Under the pieces are notes generated by a model that saw only the letters and a list, made by a program, of their open reading frames with translations, did no database searches and was not told where the DNA came from. Below, in pieces: positions 22,335 to 30,300 of a stretch of DNA of 64,000 nt. Position 1 is the stretch's first letter. Every line of letters starts with the position of its first letter. The position numbers were made by a program, and so were the translations under genes. Source of the DNA: DASXRC01 sp036506495 (GTDB lineage: Bacteria; Actinomycetota; Actinomycetes; Mycobacteriales; Micromonosporaceae); the NCBI GenBank assembly GCA_036506495.1, contig DASXRQ010000104.1:24301-88300 (forward strand), written 5' to 3'.

Positions 22335-23843
22335 ATGACTCAGACCCAAGACCTCGCCGCGGTGGAAGCGGCGCCAGCCGGGACTCCGGTGCCCGACCCG
22401 AGGCGCTGGTTGGCGCTGATGGTCGTCGCCATAGCCCAGCTCATGGTCGTGCTCGACGCCACAATCGTGAACATCGCCATGCCGTCGGCTCAGCTGGAGC
22501 TGCACATCTCCGATGCGAATCGGCAGTGGATCGTGACGGCGTACACCCTCGCCTTCGGCGGCCTCCTGCTGCTCGGCGGCCGGATCGCCGATTACGTGGG
22601 TCGCAAGAGAATCTTCCTGGTCGGCCTGGTCGGCTTCGCCGGCGCCTCCGCGCTCGGCGGCCTCGCCACCAATGCGGGGACGCTGTTCGCCGCGCGTGGT
22701 CTGCAGGGTGCGTTCGGGGCGCTGCTGGCGCCGGCCGCGCTCTCGCTGATCACGGTCACCTTCACCGACGTCAGGGACCGCGCCCGGGCCTTCGGCGTGT
22801 TCGGCGCCATCTCCGGGGTCGGCGCGGCCATCGGTTTGATCATGGGAGGCCTGCTCACCGAGTACACCAGCTGGCGGTGGTGCCTGCTGGTCAACATCGC
22901 GTTCGCGCTGGTCGCCTTCCTGCTGGCCGTGCCGATCGTCAGGGAGAGCCGCGCACACGGAGACACCAGATACGACGTACCCGGCGCGGTCCTGGCCACC
23001 GGCGGCCTGCTCGCCCTCGTGTACGGGTTCACGAAGGCGGCCGAAGACGGCTGGTCGGCCGGAATCACGCTGACGATGTTCGGGATCGCCGCCGCGCTGC
23101 TGGTCGGCTTCGTGATCCTCGAGGCACGCTCGGCCAATCCATTGCTGCCCCTGCGGGTCGTGCTGCACCGCAACCGCGGCGGCTCGTTCCTGGTCTCGGT
23201 CCTGCTCGGCGCGGGCTTGATGGGCATGTTCCTGTTCATGACCTACTACTTCCAGGGCACCCTGCACTACTCGCCGTTGCGCAGCGGCGTCGCCTACCTG
23301 CCGTTCTCGGGCGCCCTGATCGTGACGGCGATCATCGGCAGCGGGCTGCTACCCAGGGTCGGCCCGCGGATCATGATGACGGTGGGCGGCATCCTGGCGA
23401 CCGGCGCGATGGTCTGGTTGACCCAGCTGCGCATCGACTCGTCGTACCCGGCGTTCATCCTCCCCGCCTTTGTGATCATGGCGGTGGGCATGGCCCTGGT
23501 CTTCGTGCCGCTCGGCAACACAGCGCTGACCGGCGTCTCCGACCACGACGCGGGCGTGGCCAGTGCGATGGTCAACACCACGCAGCAGGTCGGTGGCTCG
23601 CTGGGCGTGGCGTTGCTCAACACGGTCTTCACGACCGCGACCGCGTCCTACATCCAGGCGCACGGGCCGACCGCCACGGCGTTGGGTGTCGTACACGGCT
23701 ACAACGTGGCGTTCACGGTCAGCGCGATCCTGTTCGCCGCGTCGACGCTGGCCGTCTTCGCGCTCATCCGCAACGGTGGGCAGCCCCTACCCGCCGCGCC
23801 CGAGCGCGTCGAGGAGCCCGCCCTCGTCGCCGCGAACGCCTGA
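22335..23843 (+). CDS. MFS transporter, DHA2 (EmrB/QacA) family
   Basis: 502-residue proton-driven exporter with about 14 transmembrane helices, typical of DHA2. Motif C-like and motif D1 elements are VVLDATIVNIAMPSAQLELH (with the charged Asp of helix 1) and WIVTAYTLAFGGLLLLGGR, followed by motif A GRIADYVGRKRIF. Helix 5 GVFGAISGVGAAIGLIMGG precedes LTEYTSWRWCLLVNI, another signature of the family. It would expel lipophilic drugs or other small molecules across the membrane. Expression is probably set by the divergent TetR protein. A strong hairpin follows 12 bp after the stop. Confidence 0.93.
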   Translation: MTQTQDLAAVEAAPAGTPVPDPRRWLALMVVAIAQLMVVLDATIVNIAMPSAQLELHISDANRQWIVTAYTLAFGGLLLLGGRIADYVGRKRIFLVGLVGFAGASALGGLATNAGTLFAARGLQGAFGALLAPAALSLITVTFTDVRDRARAFGVFGAISGVGAAIGLIMGGLLTEYTSWRWCLLVNIAFALVAFLLAVPIVRESRAHGDTRYDVPGAVLATGGLLALVYGFTKAAEDGWSAGITLTMFGIAAALLVGFVILEARSANPLLPLRVVLHRNRGGSFLVSVLLGAGLMGMFLFMTYYFQGTLHYSPLRSGVAYLPFSGALIVTAIIGSGLLPRVGPRIMMTVGGILATGAMVWLTQLRIDSSYPAFILPAFVIMAVGMALVFVPLGNTALTGVSDHDAGVASAMVNTTQQVGGSLGVALLNTVFTTATASYIQAHGPTATALGVVHGYNVAFTVSAILFAASTLAVFALIRNGGQPLPAAPERVEEPALVAANA

Positions 23844-23854
23844 TCGAACGGGCG

Positions 23855-23888
23855 GCCCGGGTTCCTCGACACGTCGAGGAACCCGGGC
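23855..23888. terminator. 16-bp-stem bidirectional terminator
   Basis: GCCCGGGTTCCTCGAC (23855-23870) pairs perfectly with GTCGAGGAACCCGGGC (23873-23888), separated by only 2 nt. It sits between the MFS gene (plus) and the TfoX-like gene (minus), 20 bp from the latter's stop, so it can end both transcripts. Confidence 0.85.
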
Positions 23889-23908
23889 GCCATCGACTGC
23901 GTGGCGGC

Positions 23909-24232
23909 TCAGCCGCGGTGGCCGGCGAACGCCAGGGCCTCGCGGGCGAGCGGCTCCCAGGCCAGATCGGAGGTGGGGTCCACGCTGAGCCACTCCCTCA
24001 TCGGCGTGCCCTTGCCCGCATCGAAGCGGACGCCCTCGCCCGCGGCGACGAGTGCGTCGACCCTCGCCCGCGGCAGCTTCACCACCAGCCGGCCGCCGGC
24101 CAGCATGGCGAAGATCTTGTTCTGGAACCGCAGTGCGGAGGAGCCGAAGCCTTTGCCGGTACCCGGCGGGGTGACCCCCGCAATCCGGGTGAGTTCGCCC
24201 ACCAAGGCGTCGAATCGCGCTTCCGCCGTCAT
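23909..24232 (-). CDS. TfoX N-terminal domain-like protein
   Basis: 107-residue protein of the TfoX/YjhX-N fold. Recognisable parts are FDALVGELTRIAGVTPPGTG, then KGFGSSALRFQNKIFAMLAG, and a C-terminal EWLSVDPTSDLAWEPLAREA. The C-terminal competence domain of true TfoX is absent, as in many actinobacterial relatives of unknown role. The ATG at 24232 follows the preceding gene's stop by 7 bp, and four genes from ArsR downstream appear to form one operon. A role tied to the SRPBCC proteins is not established. Confidence 0.75.
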   Translation of the reverse strand: MTAEARFDALVGELTRIAGVTPPGTGKGFGSSALRFQNKIFAMLAGGRLVVKLPRARVDALVAAGEGVRFDAGKGTPMREWLSVDPTSDLAWEPLAREALAFAGHRG

Positions 24233-24239
24233 CTCACGC

Positions 24240-24734
24240 TCACAGGTGTCTGAAGGGTTCGGGCACGTAGTCGGCGAGCACGGTGTGCCAGCCGGCATCG
24301 AGGCGGGCGCCCACGGCGGGATCGTCCTTGATCAGCCAGGCGAGGTGTCGCAGCCCGTGCTCGGCGACCTGGCCGGTGGCGATCGCCGGTGGTGCGCTTG
24401 TTGCATCGCCCCGGGCCAGGTCGACCCGCACGAGCGGTGTCGCGGCCATCGAACCCGCCGTGCTGTCGTCGATCACCGCGACGAAGCTGAGGATGACCGC
24501 GCCCCGGTCGCGGCGCCACGAGGTCGAGTGCACCACGACCGGTTCCCCGACGACACGGCGGATGGCGGCGGCAACCACGCGCATCGGGTACTCGTCCGCG
24601 GCGACCTCGAGATACCAGGGCTCGGCGCCGCACGGCCCGGTCAGCGTGGGCGTACCTCCGACGAGGCACAGCACGAACACCTCGGCCCGCACCGGACCTT
24701 CGACGTCGAAGCCGCAGATCGGCGTCCTGCCCAT
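24240..24734 (-). CDS. Conserved hypothetical protein in ArsR operon
   Basis: 164-residue soluble protein that I cannot assign. It begins MGRTPICGFDVEGPVRAEVF and has two mixed alpha/beta stretches, EYPMRVVAAAIRRVVGEPVV and RDRGAVILSFVAVIDDS, then a helical His-containing end (GLRHLAWLIKDDPAVGARLD, WHTVLADYVPEPFRHL). No signal peptide or membrane span. It starts 5 bp after the SRPBCC-DUF1059 gene and ends 7 bp before the TfoX-like gene, so it is very likely cotranscribed. The frame stays open upstream across that SRPBCC gene, but only the part from the ATG at 24734 looks independent. Confidence 0.6.
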   Translation of the reverse strand: MGRTPICGFDVEGPVRAEVFVLCLVGGTPTLTGPCGAEPWYLEVAADEYPMRVVAAAIRRVVGEPVVVHSTSWRRDRGAVILSFVAVIDDSTAGSMAATPLVRVDLARGDATSAPPAIATGQVAEHGLRHLAWLIKDDPAVGARLDAGWHTVLADYVPEPFRHL

Positions 24735-24739
24735 GATGA

Positions 24740-25375
24740 CTAGTCCGGGAGATCGTCGGCGGGGCGGGCCATGGCGAGGACCTGCTCCGCGGTGGCGGGC
24801 ATGTTGTGCACGTCGCGGCCGTGCTGGCGTACCAGCTCTATCAGTTGGCTCTCGGTGCCGCGCCACTGTCGACCGCAGGCGCATGAGACGACCTTGATTG
24901 GTTCCTTGACTGCGTCCGTCGGCGCGGCCGGCTGGGGCGACGAGGGCGTGTCGCGGCCGGGGTCGCCGCCGGCCGCGCGGATGGTCAGCCGGTCGAGGTA
25001 GTGGTTCCATCCGTCGCGGTGGACGTCGAGGGCCGGCAGGGGCAACCCGCGATGGACGAGGGTGAGCAGCGTGCCGTCGTCGCCGACCGGGCGCAGGGTG
25101 ACCTCGACGGTGCTGGAGCCGGGCGGCACCGGGGAGTCGTCGCCCTCCCAGCCCCACGTGAACTCGATCCGCTCGTACGGATCGACCGCGATGAAGTGCC
25201 CGGACGCCCAGCCGTCTCCGCGCACGTTCATGCGGAAGCTGCCGCCCGGGCGTGCGTCGATCTCGGCGCTGAGACCCTGCCAGGACAGCCACCGGTCGCG
25301 ATCGGTGAAGAACGAGAAGACCGTGGCCGGTCGCGCGTTGATGGTGCGGGACACGATGACGACATCGGTGCTCAC
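24740..25375 (-). CDS. SRPBCC (AHSA1-like) domain fused to a DUF1059-like C-terminus
   Basis: 211-residue two-domain protein. Residues 1 to about 140 are an AHSA1/START-like hydrophobic-pocket fold: VIVSRTINARPATVFSFFTD, WLSWQGLSAEIDARPGGSFR, IEFTWGWEGDDSPVPPGSST and WNHYLDRLTIRAAGGDPG. After a Pro-rich linker the last 50 residues (VVSCACGRQWRGTESQLIEL, then HGRDVHNMPATAEQVLAMAR) resemble DUF1059, with a CxC pair and two His that could hold a metal. The GTG start overlaps the ArsR stop (GTGA). ArsR-AHSA1 pairs are widespread; the fused DUF1059 end is less usual. Confidence 0.82.
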   Translation of the reverse strand: MSTDVVIVSRTINARPATVFSFFTDRDRWLSWQGLSAEIDARPGGSFRMNVRGDGWASGHFIAVDPYERIEFTWGWEGDDSPVPPGSSTVEVTLRPVGDDGTLLTLVHRGLPLPALDVHRDGWNHYLDRLTIRAAGGDPGRDTPSSPQPAAPTDAVKEPIKVVSCACGRQWRGTESQLIELVRQHGRDVHNMPATAEQVLAMARPADDLPD

Positions 25376-25707
25376 GGGGCGTCTCCGGTTTCTGGTTGTT
25401 CGGCGCGGTCGGCCGCCTCGGCCGCTTCCGCGAGCGCGGCGAGGGTGTCGAGTCGGTTGGCCCACAGGCCTTCGAGGTACGCCGCCAAGGGGCCCAACGC
25501 TGTCCGATTTGCCCGATAGTAGCGACGGGTGCCCTCGCGGCGTACGGTCACCAGCCCCGCGTCGCGGAGCTTTTTCAGGTGCTGAGACACGGCACCGAAA
25601 GTCACGTTGAACTGGGCCGCGAGGTCGCCGGCGGTGCGTTCCGCGTGCCAGCAGAGCCGCAGGATGTCCCTGCGGCGGGGCTCGGCGATGACCTTGACGG
25701 CGTCCAT
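25372..25707 (-). CDS. ArsR/SmtB family winged-helix repressor
   Basis: 111-residue dimeric repressor. It has the MDAVKVIAEPRRRDILRLCW start, recognition region FNVTFGAVSQHLKKLRDAGL and the wing VTVRREGTRRYYRANR of the subgroup that accompanies AHSA1/SRPBCC genes. No Cys pair of the metal-sensing type is present (only one Cys in RLCWH), so it probably does not sense metals. The ATG at 25707 has GGAG 4 nt upstream. It is divergent from another SRPBCC gene, and an ACTAAA-based operator lies in the gap. Confidence 0.92.
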   Translation of the reverse strand: MDAVKVIAEPRRRDILRLCWHAERTAGDLAAQFNVTFGAVSQHLKKLRDAGLVTVRREGTRRYYRANRTALGPLAAYLEGLWANRLDTLAALAEAAEAADRAEQPETGDAP

Positions 25708-25729
25708 GACGCTCCGAGTTTACGTCGAG

Positions 25730-25779
25730 ACTAAAGCTTGCGTTCGGCATCTGTCAGCGTTATTTTAGTGACTACTAAA
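25730..25779. promoter_or_regulatory. ArsR-type operator and promoter of the SRPBCC gene
   Basis: TTTAGTGACTACTAAA (25764-25779) is a perfect 6-4-6 inverted repeat, and an additional ACTAAA half-site lies at 25730-25735 nearer arsR. Plus-strand promoter: TTGCGT (25738-25743), 17 nt, TATTTT (25761-25766); the operator covers the -10 and start region. This is a textbook layout for repression of both divergent units by the ArsR protein. Confidence 0.75.
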
Positions 25780-25807
25780 GGACCCCTCGGCCGCGAAGGG
25801 ACCCGCG

Positions 25808-26257
25808 ATGCCCGACATGCACCACCTCATTGAGATCGATGGCGTGGACGCCGCGGCAGCGTACGCCGCGTTGACCACGCAGGACGGGATCACCGGCTGG
25901 TGGACCAGCCACGCCGAGGTGCCGGACGCCCGCGTCGGCGAGGTGCTGAAGATGAGCTTTCCGGACGCACCGATGACGTGGGACATGCGCGTCACGGTCC
26001 TCGATGAGATGAGCCGCGTGGAGTGGAGCTGCGTGGCCGGCCCGCCGGGGTGGCCAGGCACCCGCGTGGTGTGGGCGCTCGACAAGGGGGCCGACGCGGC
26101 CGACGCGGGCGACGTGGTCGTCGTCCGCTTTGACCACAATGACTTCGCAGAGGTGGACGATATGTTCCGCATCGTGACGGTGGGCTGGGCACAGATGCTG
26201 CTGTCATTGAAGGCGTACCTGGAATCCGGGCAGCACAGGCCGTTCTTCAGCTTCTGA
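25808..26257 (+). CDS. SRPBCC (AHSA1-like) domain protein
   Basis: 149-residue START-like protein with a hydrophobic cavity. Recognisable segments: HHLIEIDGVDAAAAYAALTT, ITGWWTSHAEVPDARVGEVL, WDMRVTVLDEMSRVEWSCVA, then the late VVVVRFDHNDFAEVDDMFRI and a C-terminal helix (WAQMLLSLKAYLESG). Members bind small lipophilic molecules or act as chaperone cofactors; the ligand is unknown. Its promoter is overlaid by the ArsR-type dyad, making it a direct ArsR target. A second SRPBCC gene follows 21 bp downstream. Confidence 0.88.
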   Translation: MPDMHHLIEIDGVDAAAAYAALTTQDGITGWWTSHAEVPDARVGEVLKMSFPDAPMTWDMRVTVLDEMSRVEWSCVAGPPGWPGTRVVWALDKGADAADAGDVVVVRFDHNDFAEVDDMFRIVTVGWAQMLLSLKAYLESGQHRPFFSF

Positions 26258-26278
26258 CCCGGCGAGGAGATGTCATCC

Positions 26279-26728
26279 GTGGCCGTCGACGTGCTGACCG
26301 AGATCGTGATCGATCGTCCGCGCGAGCGGGTAGCCACGTACGCGGCCGACCCGTCGAACGCACCCGCGTGGTACGCCAACATCACCAGCGTGCGCTGGCA
26401 GACGCCGCCACCCGTCGCCGTCGGGTCCAAACTGGACTTCGTCGCCCGGTTCCTCGGCCGCACCCTCGCGTACACCTACGAGGTGGCCGAGCTGACGCCG
26501 GACCGGTTGGTCATGCGCACCGCCCAGGGTCCGTTTCCCATGGAGACGACCTACACCTGGGAGCCGGTGGACGACTCCCGTACCCGCATGACGCTGTGCA
26601 ACCGGGGCGAGCCGTCCGGCTTCGCCAAGGTCGCCTCGGCGGTGATGGTCGCCGCGATGCGCCGCGCCAACGAGAAGGACCTGGCCCGGCTCAAGCGCAT
26701 CCTTGAGTCGGAACGAGCGGACGCCTAG
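26279..26728 (+). CDS. SRPBCC family protein (polyketide-cyclase-like fold)
   Basis: 149-residue START-like protein beginning VDVLTEIVIDRPRERVATYA, with PSNAPAWYANITSVRWQT, GSKLDFVARFLGRTLAYTYE, PFPMETTYTWEPVDDSRTRM and a C-terminal amphipathic helix RRANEKDLARLKRILESE. The GTG at 26279 is preferred, since GAGGAG (26264-26269) lies 9 nt before it but directly abuts the earlier ATG at 26270. It shares the strand and probably the transcript of the preceding SRPBCC gene, giving three START-like proteins around one ArsR repressor. Confidence 0.85.
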   Translation: MAVDVLTEIVIDRPRERVATYAADPSNAPAWYANITSVRWQTPPPVAVGSKLDFVARFLGRTLAYTYEVAELTPDRLVMRTAQGPFPMETTYTWEPVDDSRTRMTLCNRGEPSGFAKVASAVMVAAMRRANEKDLARLKRILESERADA

Positions 26729-26763
26729 CACGCGGGGCGGGCTCGGGTAGTGTTGTCGTTCCC

Positions 26764-27573
26764 ATGTCGGGTTCGCCGCCAGCTCCATCTCGATCCGCCA
26801 TCGTCGACCGGCTTCGAGCCGCCGGCTGTGTGTTCGCCGAGGACGAGGCGCAATTGCTCATCTCCGCGGCGCGTACGCCGGCCGACCTCGCCGCCATGGT
26901 GGCCCGGCGGGCCGAAGGCCGGCCCTTGGAACACGTCCTCGGCTGGGTGGAGTTCGGTGGGCTCCGCATCGCCGTGGACGCCGGAGTGTTCGTGCCACGC
27001 CGGCGTACCGAACACCTCGTCCGCGAGGCCGCGGACCTCGCCCGCGAGGCCGCTGCCCTCCGCACGCCGGTCGTGGTTCTCGACCTGTGCTGCGGCTCCG
27101 GTGCGGTGGGCGTCGTGCTGGCCGCGGCTCTTGACCGGGCCGAGCTGTACGCCGTCGACGTCGACCCCGTAGCGGTGCGGTGCGCCCGCCGCAACGTCGC
27201 GGCCGTCGGCGGTGGGGTGTACCAGGGCGACCTCTACGGGCCGCTGCCCGCGAGCCTCCGCGGCCACGTCGACATCCTGGCCGCGAACGCGCCCTACGTA
27301 CCCACCGAGGCGCTGGCGTTGCTGCCGCCGGAGGCCCGTGTGCACGAGCCGTCCGTGGCGCTTGACGGCGGCGCAGACGGGCTCGACGTTCTTCGGCGGG
27401 TGATCGCGGAGGCACCACGGTGGCTCGCACCCGGCGGCCACGTGCTCATCGAAACCGGCGAGCACCAGGCGCCGCAGGCCGTCGAAGCCATCGCCGACGC
27501 CGGGCTGATCCCGCGGGTATCCAGGTTCGACGCGCCGAACGCCACCGTTGTCATCGGCACCAGGCCGCGGTAA
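26764..27573 (+). CDS. Putative protein N5-glutamine methyltransferase (HemK/PrmC-like)
   Basis: 269-residue SAM-dependent methyltransferase. The N-terminal helical domain (LRAAGCVFAEDEAQLLISAA, RRAEGRPLEHVLGWVEFGGL, VFVPRRRTEHLV) matches PrmC, where the P-R-x-x-T-E stretch is conserved. Motif I is VLDLCCGSGAVGVVLAAALD, and the catalytic tetrapeptide is NAPY (in AANAPYVPTEAL) instead of the usual NPPY. It may be a PrmC paralogue rather than the housekeeping release-factor enzyme, which normally sits by prfA. TAGTGT (26748-26753) lies 10 nt before the ATG. Confidence 0.85.
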   Translation: MSGSPPAPSRSAIVDRLRAAGCVFAEDEAQLLISAARTPADLAAMVARRAEGRPLEHVLGWVEFGGLRIAVDAGVFVPRRRTEHLVREAADLAREAAALRTPVVVLDLCCGSGAVGVVLAAALDRAELYAVDVDPVAVRCARRNVAAVGGGVYQGDLYGPLPASLRGHVDILAANAPYVPTEALALLPPEARVHEPSVALDGGADGLDVLRRVIAEAPRWLAPGGHVLIETGEHQAPQAVEAIADAGLIPRVSRFDAPNATVVIGTRPR

Positions 27574-27576
27574 GCC

Positions 27577-27954
27577 TCAGCGGCTGGCCATCGTTTCGCG
27601 TGCGGCGAGGACGACGAGCGAGATGGGTACGAAGATCCAGAGCTGAAGTACGCCGTAACGGCGCAGCTCCCGAGTGGTGTCGACACCGGTCAGCTCGGCG
27701 TCCAGGGCACCCGGCCGGCTCAGCACGACCGCGTACGCCGCCAGCGGCGCGTAGTTCAGGCCGGTCCCGATGACGTAGGTCCCGAGCAATCGCCCGCCGA
27801 TGCCAGACGAGGACGCGAGCAGCCAGACGCCGAACGCCACCAGGACGATCGCACCGATGACGAACTCCGCGAGGATGATCCGCTGGCGGCGCGACGTGCC
27901 GCGGGCTCCGTACATGTCAATCGCCGCAAGCCGCCGGACGCTCACATAGACCAT
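27577..27954 (-). CDS. Small membrane protein of unknown function
   Basis: About 125 residues with three predicted spans: LAEFVIGAIVLVAFGVWLLA, LLGTYVIGTGLNYAPLAAYA and LQLWIFVPISLVVLAARE, and a basic N-terminus (MYGARGTSRRQRI). I do not recognise the family, though the layout (GLNYAPLAAYAVVL, GVDTTRELRRYGVLQLW) looks conserved rather than random. Start choice is uncertain: ATG 27954, GTG 27945 and ATG 27915 are all in frame and none has a clear ribosome site. It converges on the PrmC-like gene with 3 bp between stops. Confidence 0.6.
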   Translation of the reverse strand: MVYVSVRRLAAIDMYGARGTSRRQRIILAEFVIGAIVLVAFGVWLLASSSGIGGRLLGTYVIGTGLNYAPLAAYAVVLSRPGALDAELTGVDTTRELRRYGVLQLWIFVPISLVVLAARETMASR

Positions 27955-28118
27955 GGTGCCATCGCCGGCAACCGTCGAACGAGGCCAACGCGGCGCCGCC
28001 GGCGGTTGAATCTCGTCGATTCCGGGTATTTCGCGGACCGAGGGCCGCTTCGGTGGTCCCCGCCGGCGCAGCGGCGTCGGCCCGCCGGACACCCTGTGAC
28101 GACCGAAGGAGGCAGTCA

Positions 28119-28412
28119 ATGGGAATCGGCGCGAGCATCTTTCTCATCGTCGTCGGTGCGATCTTCACGTTCGCCCTCGACGTTCGCGTCGGCGGCCTCG
28201 ACCTCGACGCGCTGGGCTGGATCCTGATGATCGCCGGCGCCGTCGGCTTCGTCCTCACCTGGTTGCTCTGGGGGAACCGGCGGCGCACCATCGTCACGAC
28301 CCGGCCGGTCAGCTGGTACCGCCGCCAGCCGAGGACCTACGCCGAGGTGGAGCCAGAACCCACGACCTACACGCGGGTGGAAGAGGAGCGCCGCGACATC
28401 GATCCGCTCTGA
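28119..28412 (+). CDS. DUF6458-like small membrane protein
   Basis: 97-residue protein with the actinobacterial layout MGIGASIFLIVVGAIFTFAL, VGGLDLDALGWILMIAGAVG and FVLTWLLWGNRRR, that is two membrane helices around a conserved L-D-x-x-x-L-G-W motif, then a hydrophilic tail rich in Arg, Tyr and Glu. I recall this pattern from DUF6458 proteins, whose function is unknown. The ATG at 28119 is chosen for AAGGAGG 5 nt upstream; in-frame sequence before it is not family-like. 28413-28594 downstream contains nothing I can support. Confidence 0.85.
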   Translation: MGIGASIFLIVVGAIFTFALDVRVGGLDLDALGWILMIAGAVGFVLTWLLWGNRRRTIVTTRPVSWYRRQPRTYAEVEPEPTTYTRVEEERRDIDPL

Positions 28413-28594
28413 CTCGTCGTTCGACACATCCTTGCCAACCTTGCCGTGTTAGCGCGCCGGGATGCCCCAACCCGGGCAAGGCTGCGATGCTCTTGGTATT
28501 CACGACCTTTGAAATCGGCCCGCGACCCCTGTCGAATCGCCGCCTGCTCGCTCGACGCGTTGGTAAGAGAGGGACGAGACAAGGGAGCACCGCG

Positions 28595-29197
28595 ATGAGC
28601 AAGGTCTGCACCGGCGCGAGCATGTCGCTGGACGGCTACATCGCCGGACCCGGCGAATCGGGCTTCGAACACCTCTTCGAGTGGTACGGCAACGGCGAGG
28701 TGGAAGTCCCGACGACGCACCCCGAGATGACGTTCAGGCTGACCGAAGTCAACGCCCGACACGTACAGCAGATCATCGACGAAACCGGGGCGCTGGTGGT
28801 CGGGCGGAGGCTCTTCGACCTCACCAACGGCTGGGGCGGCCAACACCCGCTGGGCCGGCACGTCGTCGTGCTGACCCATCGCGTACCCGACGGCTGGCCG
28901 GCCGAGGGCGAGCACTTCACGTTCGTCACCGACGGCATCGAGGCCGCCGTCGCCACGGCCGCACAGGTGGCCGGCGACGACAAGGTCGTCGGGGTCAACG
29001 GTGGCACGATCGCCCGGCAATGTCTCGACGCGGGTCTGCTCGATGAGGTCTGGGTCGACCTGGTCCCCGTCCTGCTCGGCGGCGGAACTCCGTTCTTCGG
29101 GCAACTGGGGAACGCTCCGGTCCTGTTCGACGGGCCGCTCTCCGTTGTCGATGGTGACCGTGTAACACACCTGCGCTATCGCGTACGCCGCCCGTAG
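28595..29197 (+). CDS. Dihydrofolate reductase family protein (RibD C-terminal-like)
   Basis: 200-residue reductase-fold protein. Its N-terminus KVCTGASMSLDGYIAGPGES and the blocks GALVVGRRLFDLTNGWGGQH, VVGVNGGTIARQCLDAGLLD and VDLVPVLLGGGTPFFGQLG follow the YyaP/RibD_C order, including the NADPH-loop NGG. Substrate unknown; it is only distantly similar to the DHFR-like protein at 4814-5365. AAGGGAG lies upstream of the ATG at 28595. Its last 22 bp overlap the 3' end of the minus-strand gene that follows. Confidence 0.88.
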   Translation: MSKVCTGASMSLDGYIAGPGESGFEHLFEWYGNGEVEVPTTHPEMTFRLTEVNARHVQQIIDETGALVVGRRLFDLTNGWGGQHPLGRHVVVLTHRVPDGWPAEGEHFTFVTDGIEAAVATAAQVAGDDKVVGVNGGTIARQCLDAGLLDEVWVDLVPVLLGGGTPFFGQLGNAPVLFDGPLSVVDGDRVTHLRYRVRRP

Positions 29198-29826
29198 CCG
29201 ATCGGGGCCGTCGACGGGGAGGCCGTGAGGCGGCCCCGCGCCTCGCTCACCAGGCGGCGCGCATCGTCCGCGAACAGCCGGAGCTCGGTCACCGACTCCT
29301 CCCCCGTGCGGAGCGGCACGACGAGTGGGTGTCGAAGCTTGACGTCCACGTTGGTCCGGCCGGCCATGACGACGTTGAGCACGGTACCGGTCCCGTCCCG
29401 ATCGAGCTGGATGGCCCCGGACTTCGCCCGGCCGCGTTCGCGCACAACGATGGCCGCGATCCCGTCCCACGGCAGGGTGAGGTGGGTACTGACGCCGCGC
29501 CGCACGCGGAGACCGGAGTCGGCGATGACATGCGGGTAGACCCTGAACCCCGCTATCAAGCCGAGCATCCAGACGAGACCCCAGGCGCTGAGGATGTCCA
29601 CGACCAGCCGGACGACCTCCCAGGGCAGAGCGAGATGGAGGACCATGAGCTCGATCGCCGACACGCAGATGAAGACCCACAGGAGCGCCGCAACCGGCCC
29701 GACGTAGCGGAAGGCCACGGCGCCAGGCGGGACGTCGGGGCGCCGGGTCACCCAGCGGAACAGGCTTCGGTAGAGCGCGAACTCGAACCTGACCGCCGTA
29801 CGCACCAACCCGACGACCGTTCTCAT
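29176..29826 (-). CDS. Hypothetical membrane protein (PH-like C-terminal half)
   Basis: 216-residue protein. The N-terminal third is basic and amphipathic, followed by two spans (YVGPVAALLWVFICVSAIEL and VDILSAWGLVWMLGLIAGF). The C-terminal half (GLRVRRGVSTHLTLPWDGIA, LPLVVPLRTGEE-like stretch VPLRTGEESVTELRLFADD) looks like a bacterial PH-type beta domain that reads out a local electrostatic surface, but I am not certain. It is the second gene of the MarR operon (ATGA overlap with marR) and may be the protein whose level MarR controls. Confidence 0.65.
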   Translation of the reverse strand: MRTVVGLVRTAVRFEFALYRSLFRWVTRRPDVPPGAVAFRYVGPVAALLWVFICVSAIELMVLHLALPWEVVRLVVDILSAWGLVWMLGLIAGFRVYPHVIADSGLRVRRGVSTHLTLPWDGIAAIVVRERGRAKSGAIQLDRDGTGTVLNVVMAGRTNVDVKLRHPLVVPLRTGEESVTELRLFADDARRLVSEARGRLTASPSTAPIGYGRRTR

Positions 29827-30284
29827 CGACGTCCCTCCTTGACCATCGCCAGCTCCTCCCGGAGCCGAACGAGCACGGCCGCGAGGCCCTCGACCAGGCC
29901 GTGGAACTCCTGGTCGGACATCTCCGAGAACAGCAACTCGGCGAGCTGCCCGCGACCCTCCACCATCTGGCTGGCCATCCGTCGGCCGCGCGCGGTGAGC
30001 GACACGAGTGTTGCGCGCCGGTCGGTCGGGTGTGGCTCCCGCGTCACGAAGCCGGTAGCGACCAATGCGTCGACAAGGCCGGTGATGTTGCGCGGACTCA
30101 CGTCCAAGGCCTCGGCCAGGACCCGTTGGGTGCTCGGCCCCTGGTGGTGCAGTGCCCAGAGCACACGGGCGCGAGATACCGTCAGGCCGTCCCTGGCCAG
30201 GCTCTCGGTCATGTCGTCGTTCATCAATACGGCGAGCTCGAGCACCTGACCGAGCGCCCTGCCGTGTTGCTCCGCGGTCCGCAT
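29823..30284 (-). CDS. MarR family transcriptional regulator
   Basis: 153-residue winged-helix regulator. DNA-binding segment: RVLAEALDVSPRNITGLVDA and LVATGFVTREPHPTDRRATL (the wing with the conserved DRR), flanked by dimerisation helices at both ends. The ATG at 30284 is used, with GAAGG 11 nt upstream; an in-frame GTG at 30302 is an alternative, but it would start inside the operator. The stop overlaps the membrane protein gene by 4 bp. The dyad at 30301-30323 covers its own promoter, so autorepression is very likely. Confidence 0.92.
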   Translation of the reverse strand: MRTAEQHGRALGQVLELAVLMNDDMTESLARDGLTVSRARVLWALHHQGPSTQRVLAEALDVSPRNITGLVDALVATGFVTREPHPTDRRATLVSLTARGRRMASQMVEGRGQLAELLFSEMSDQEFHGLVEGLAAVLVRLREELAMVKEGRR

Positions 30285-30300
30285 GCCGTTACATACCTTC

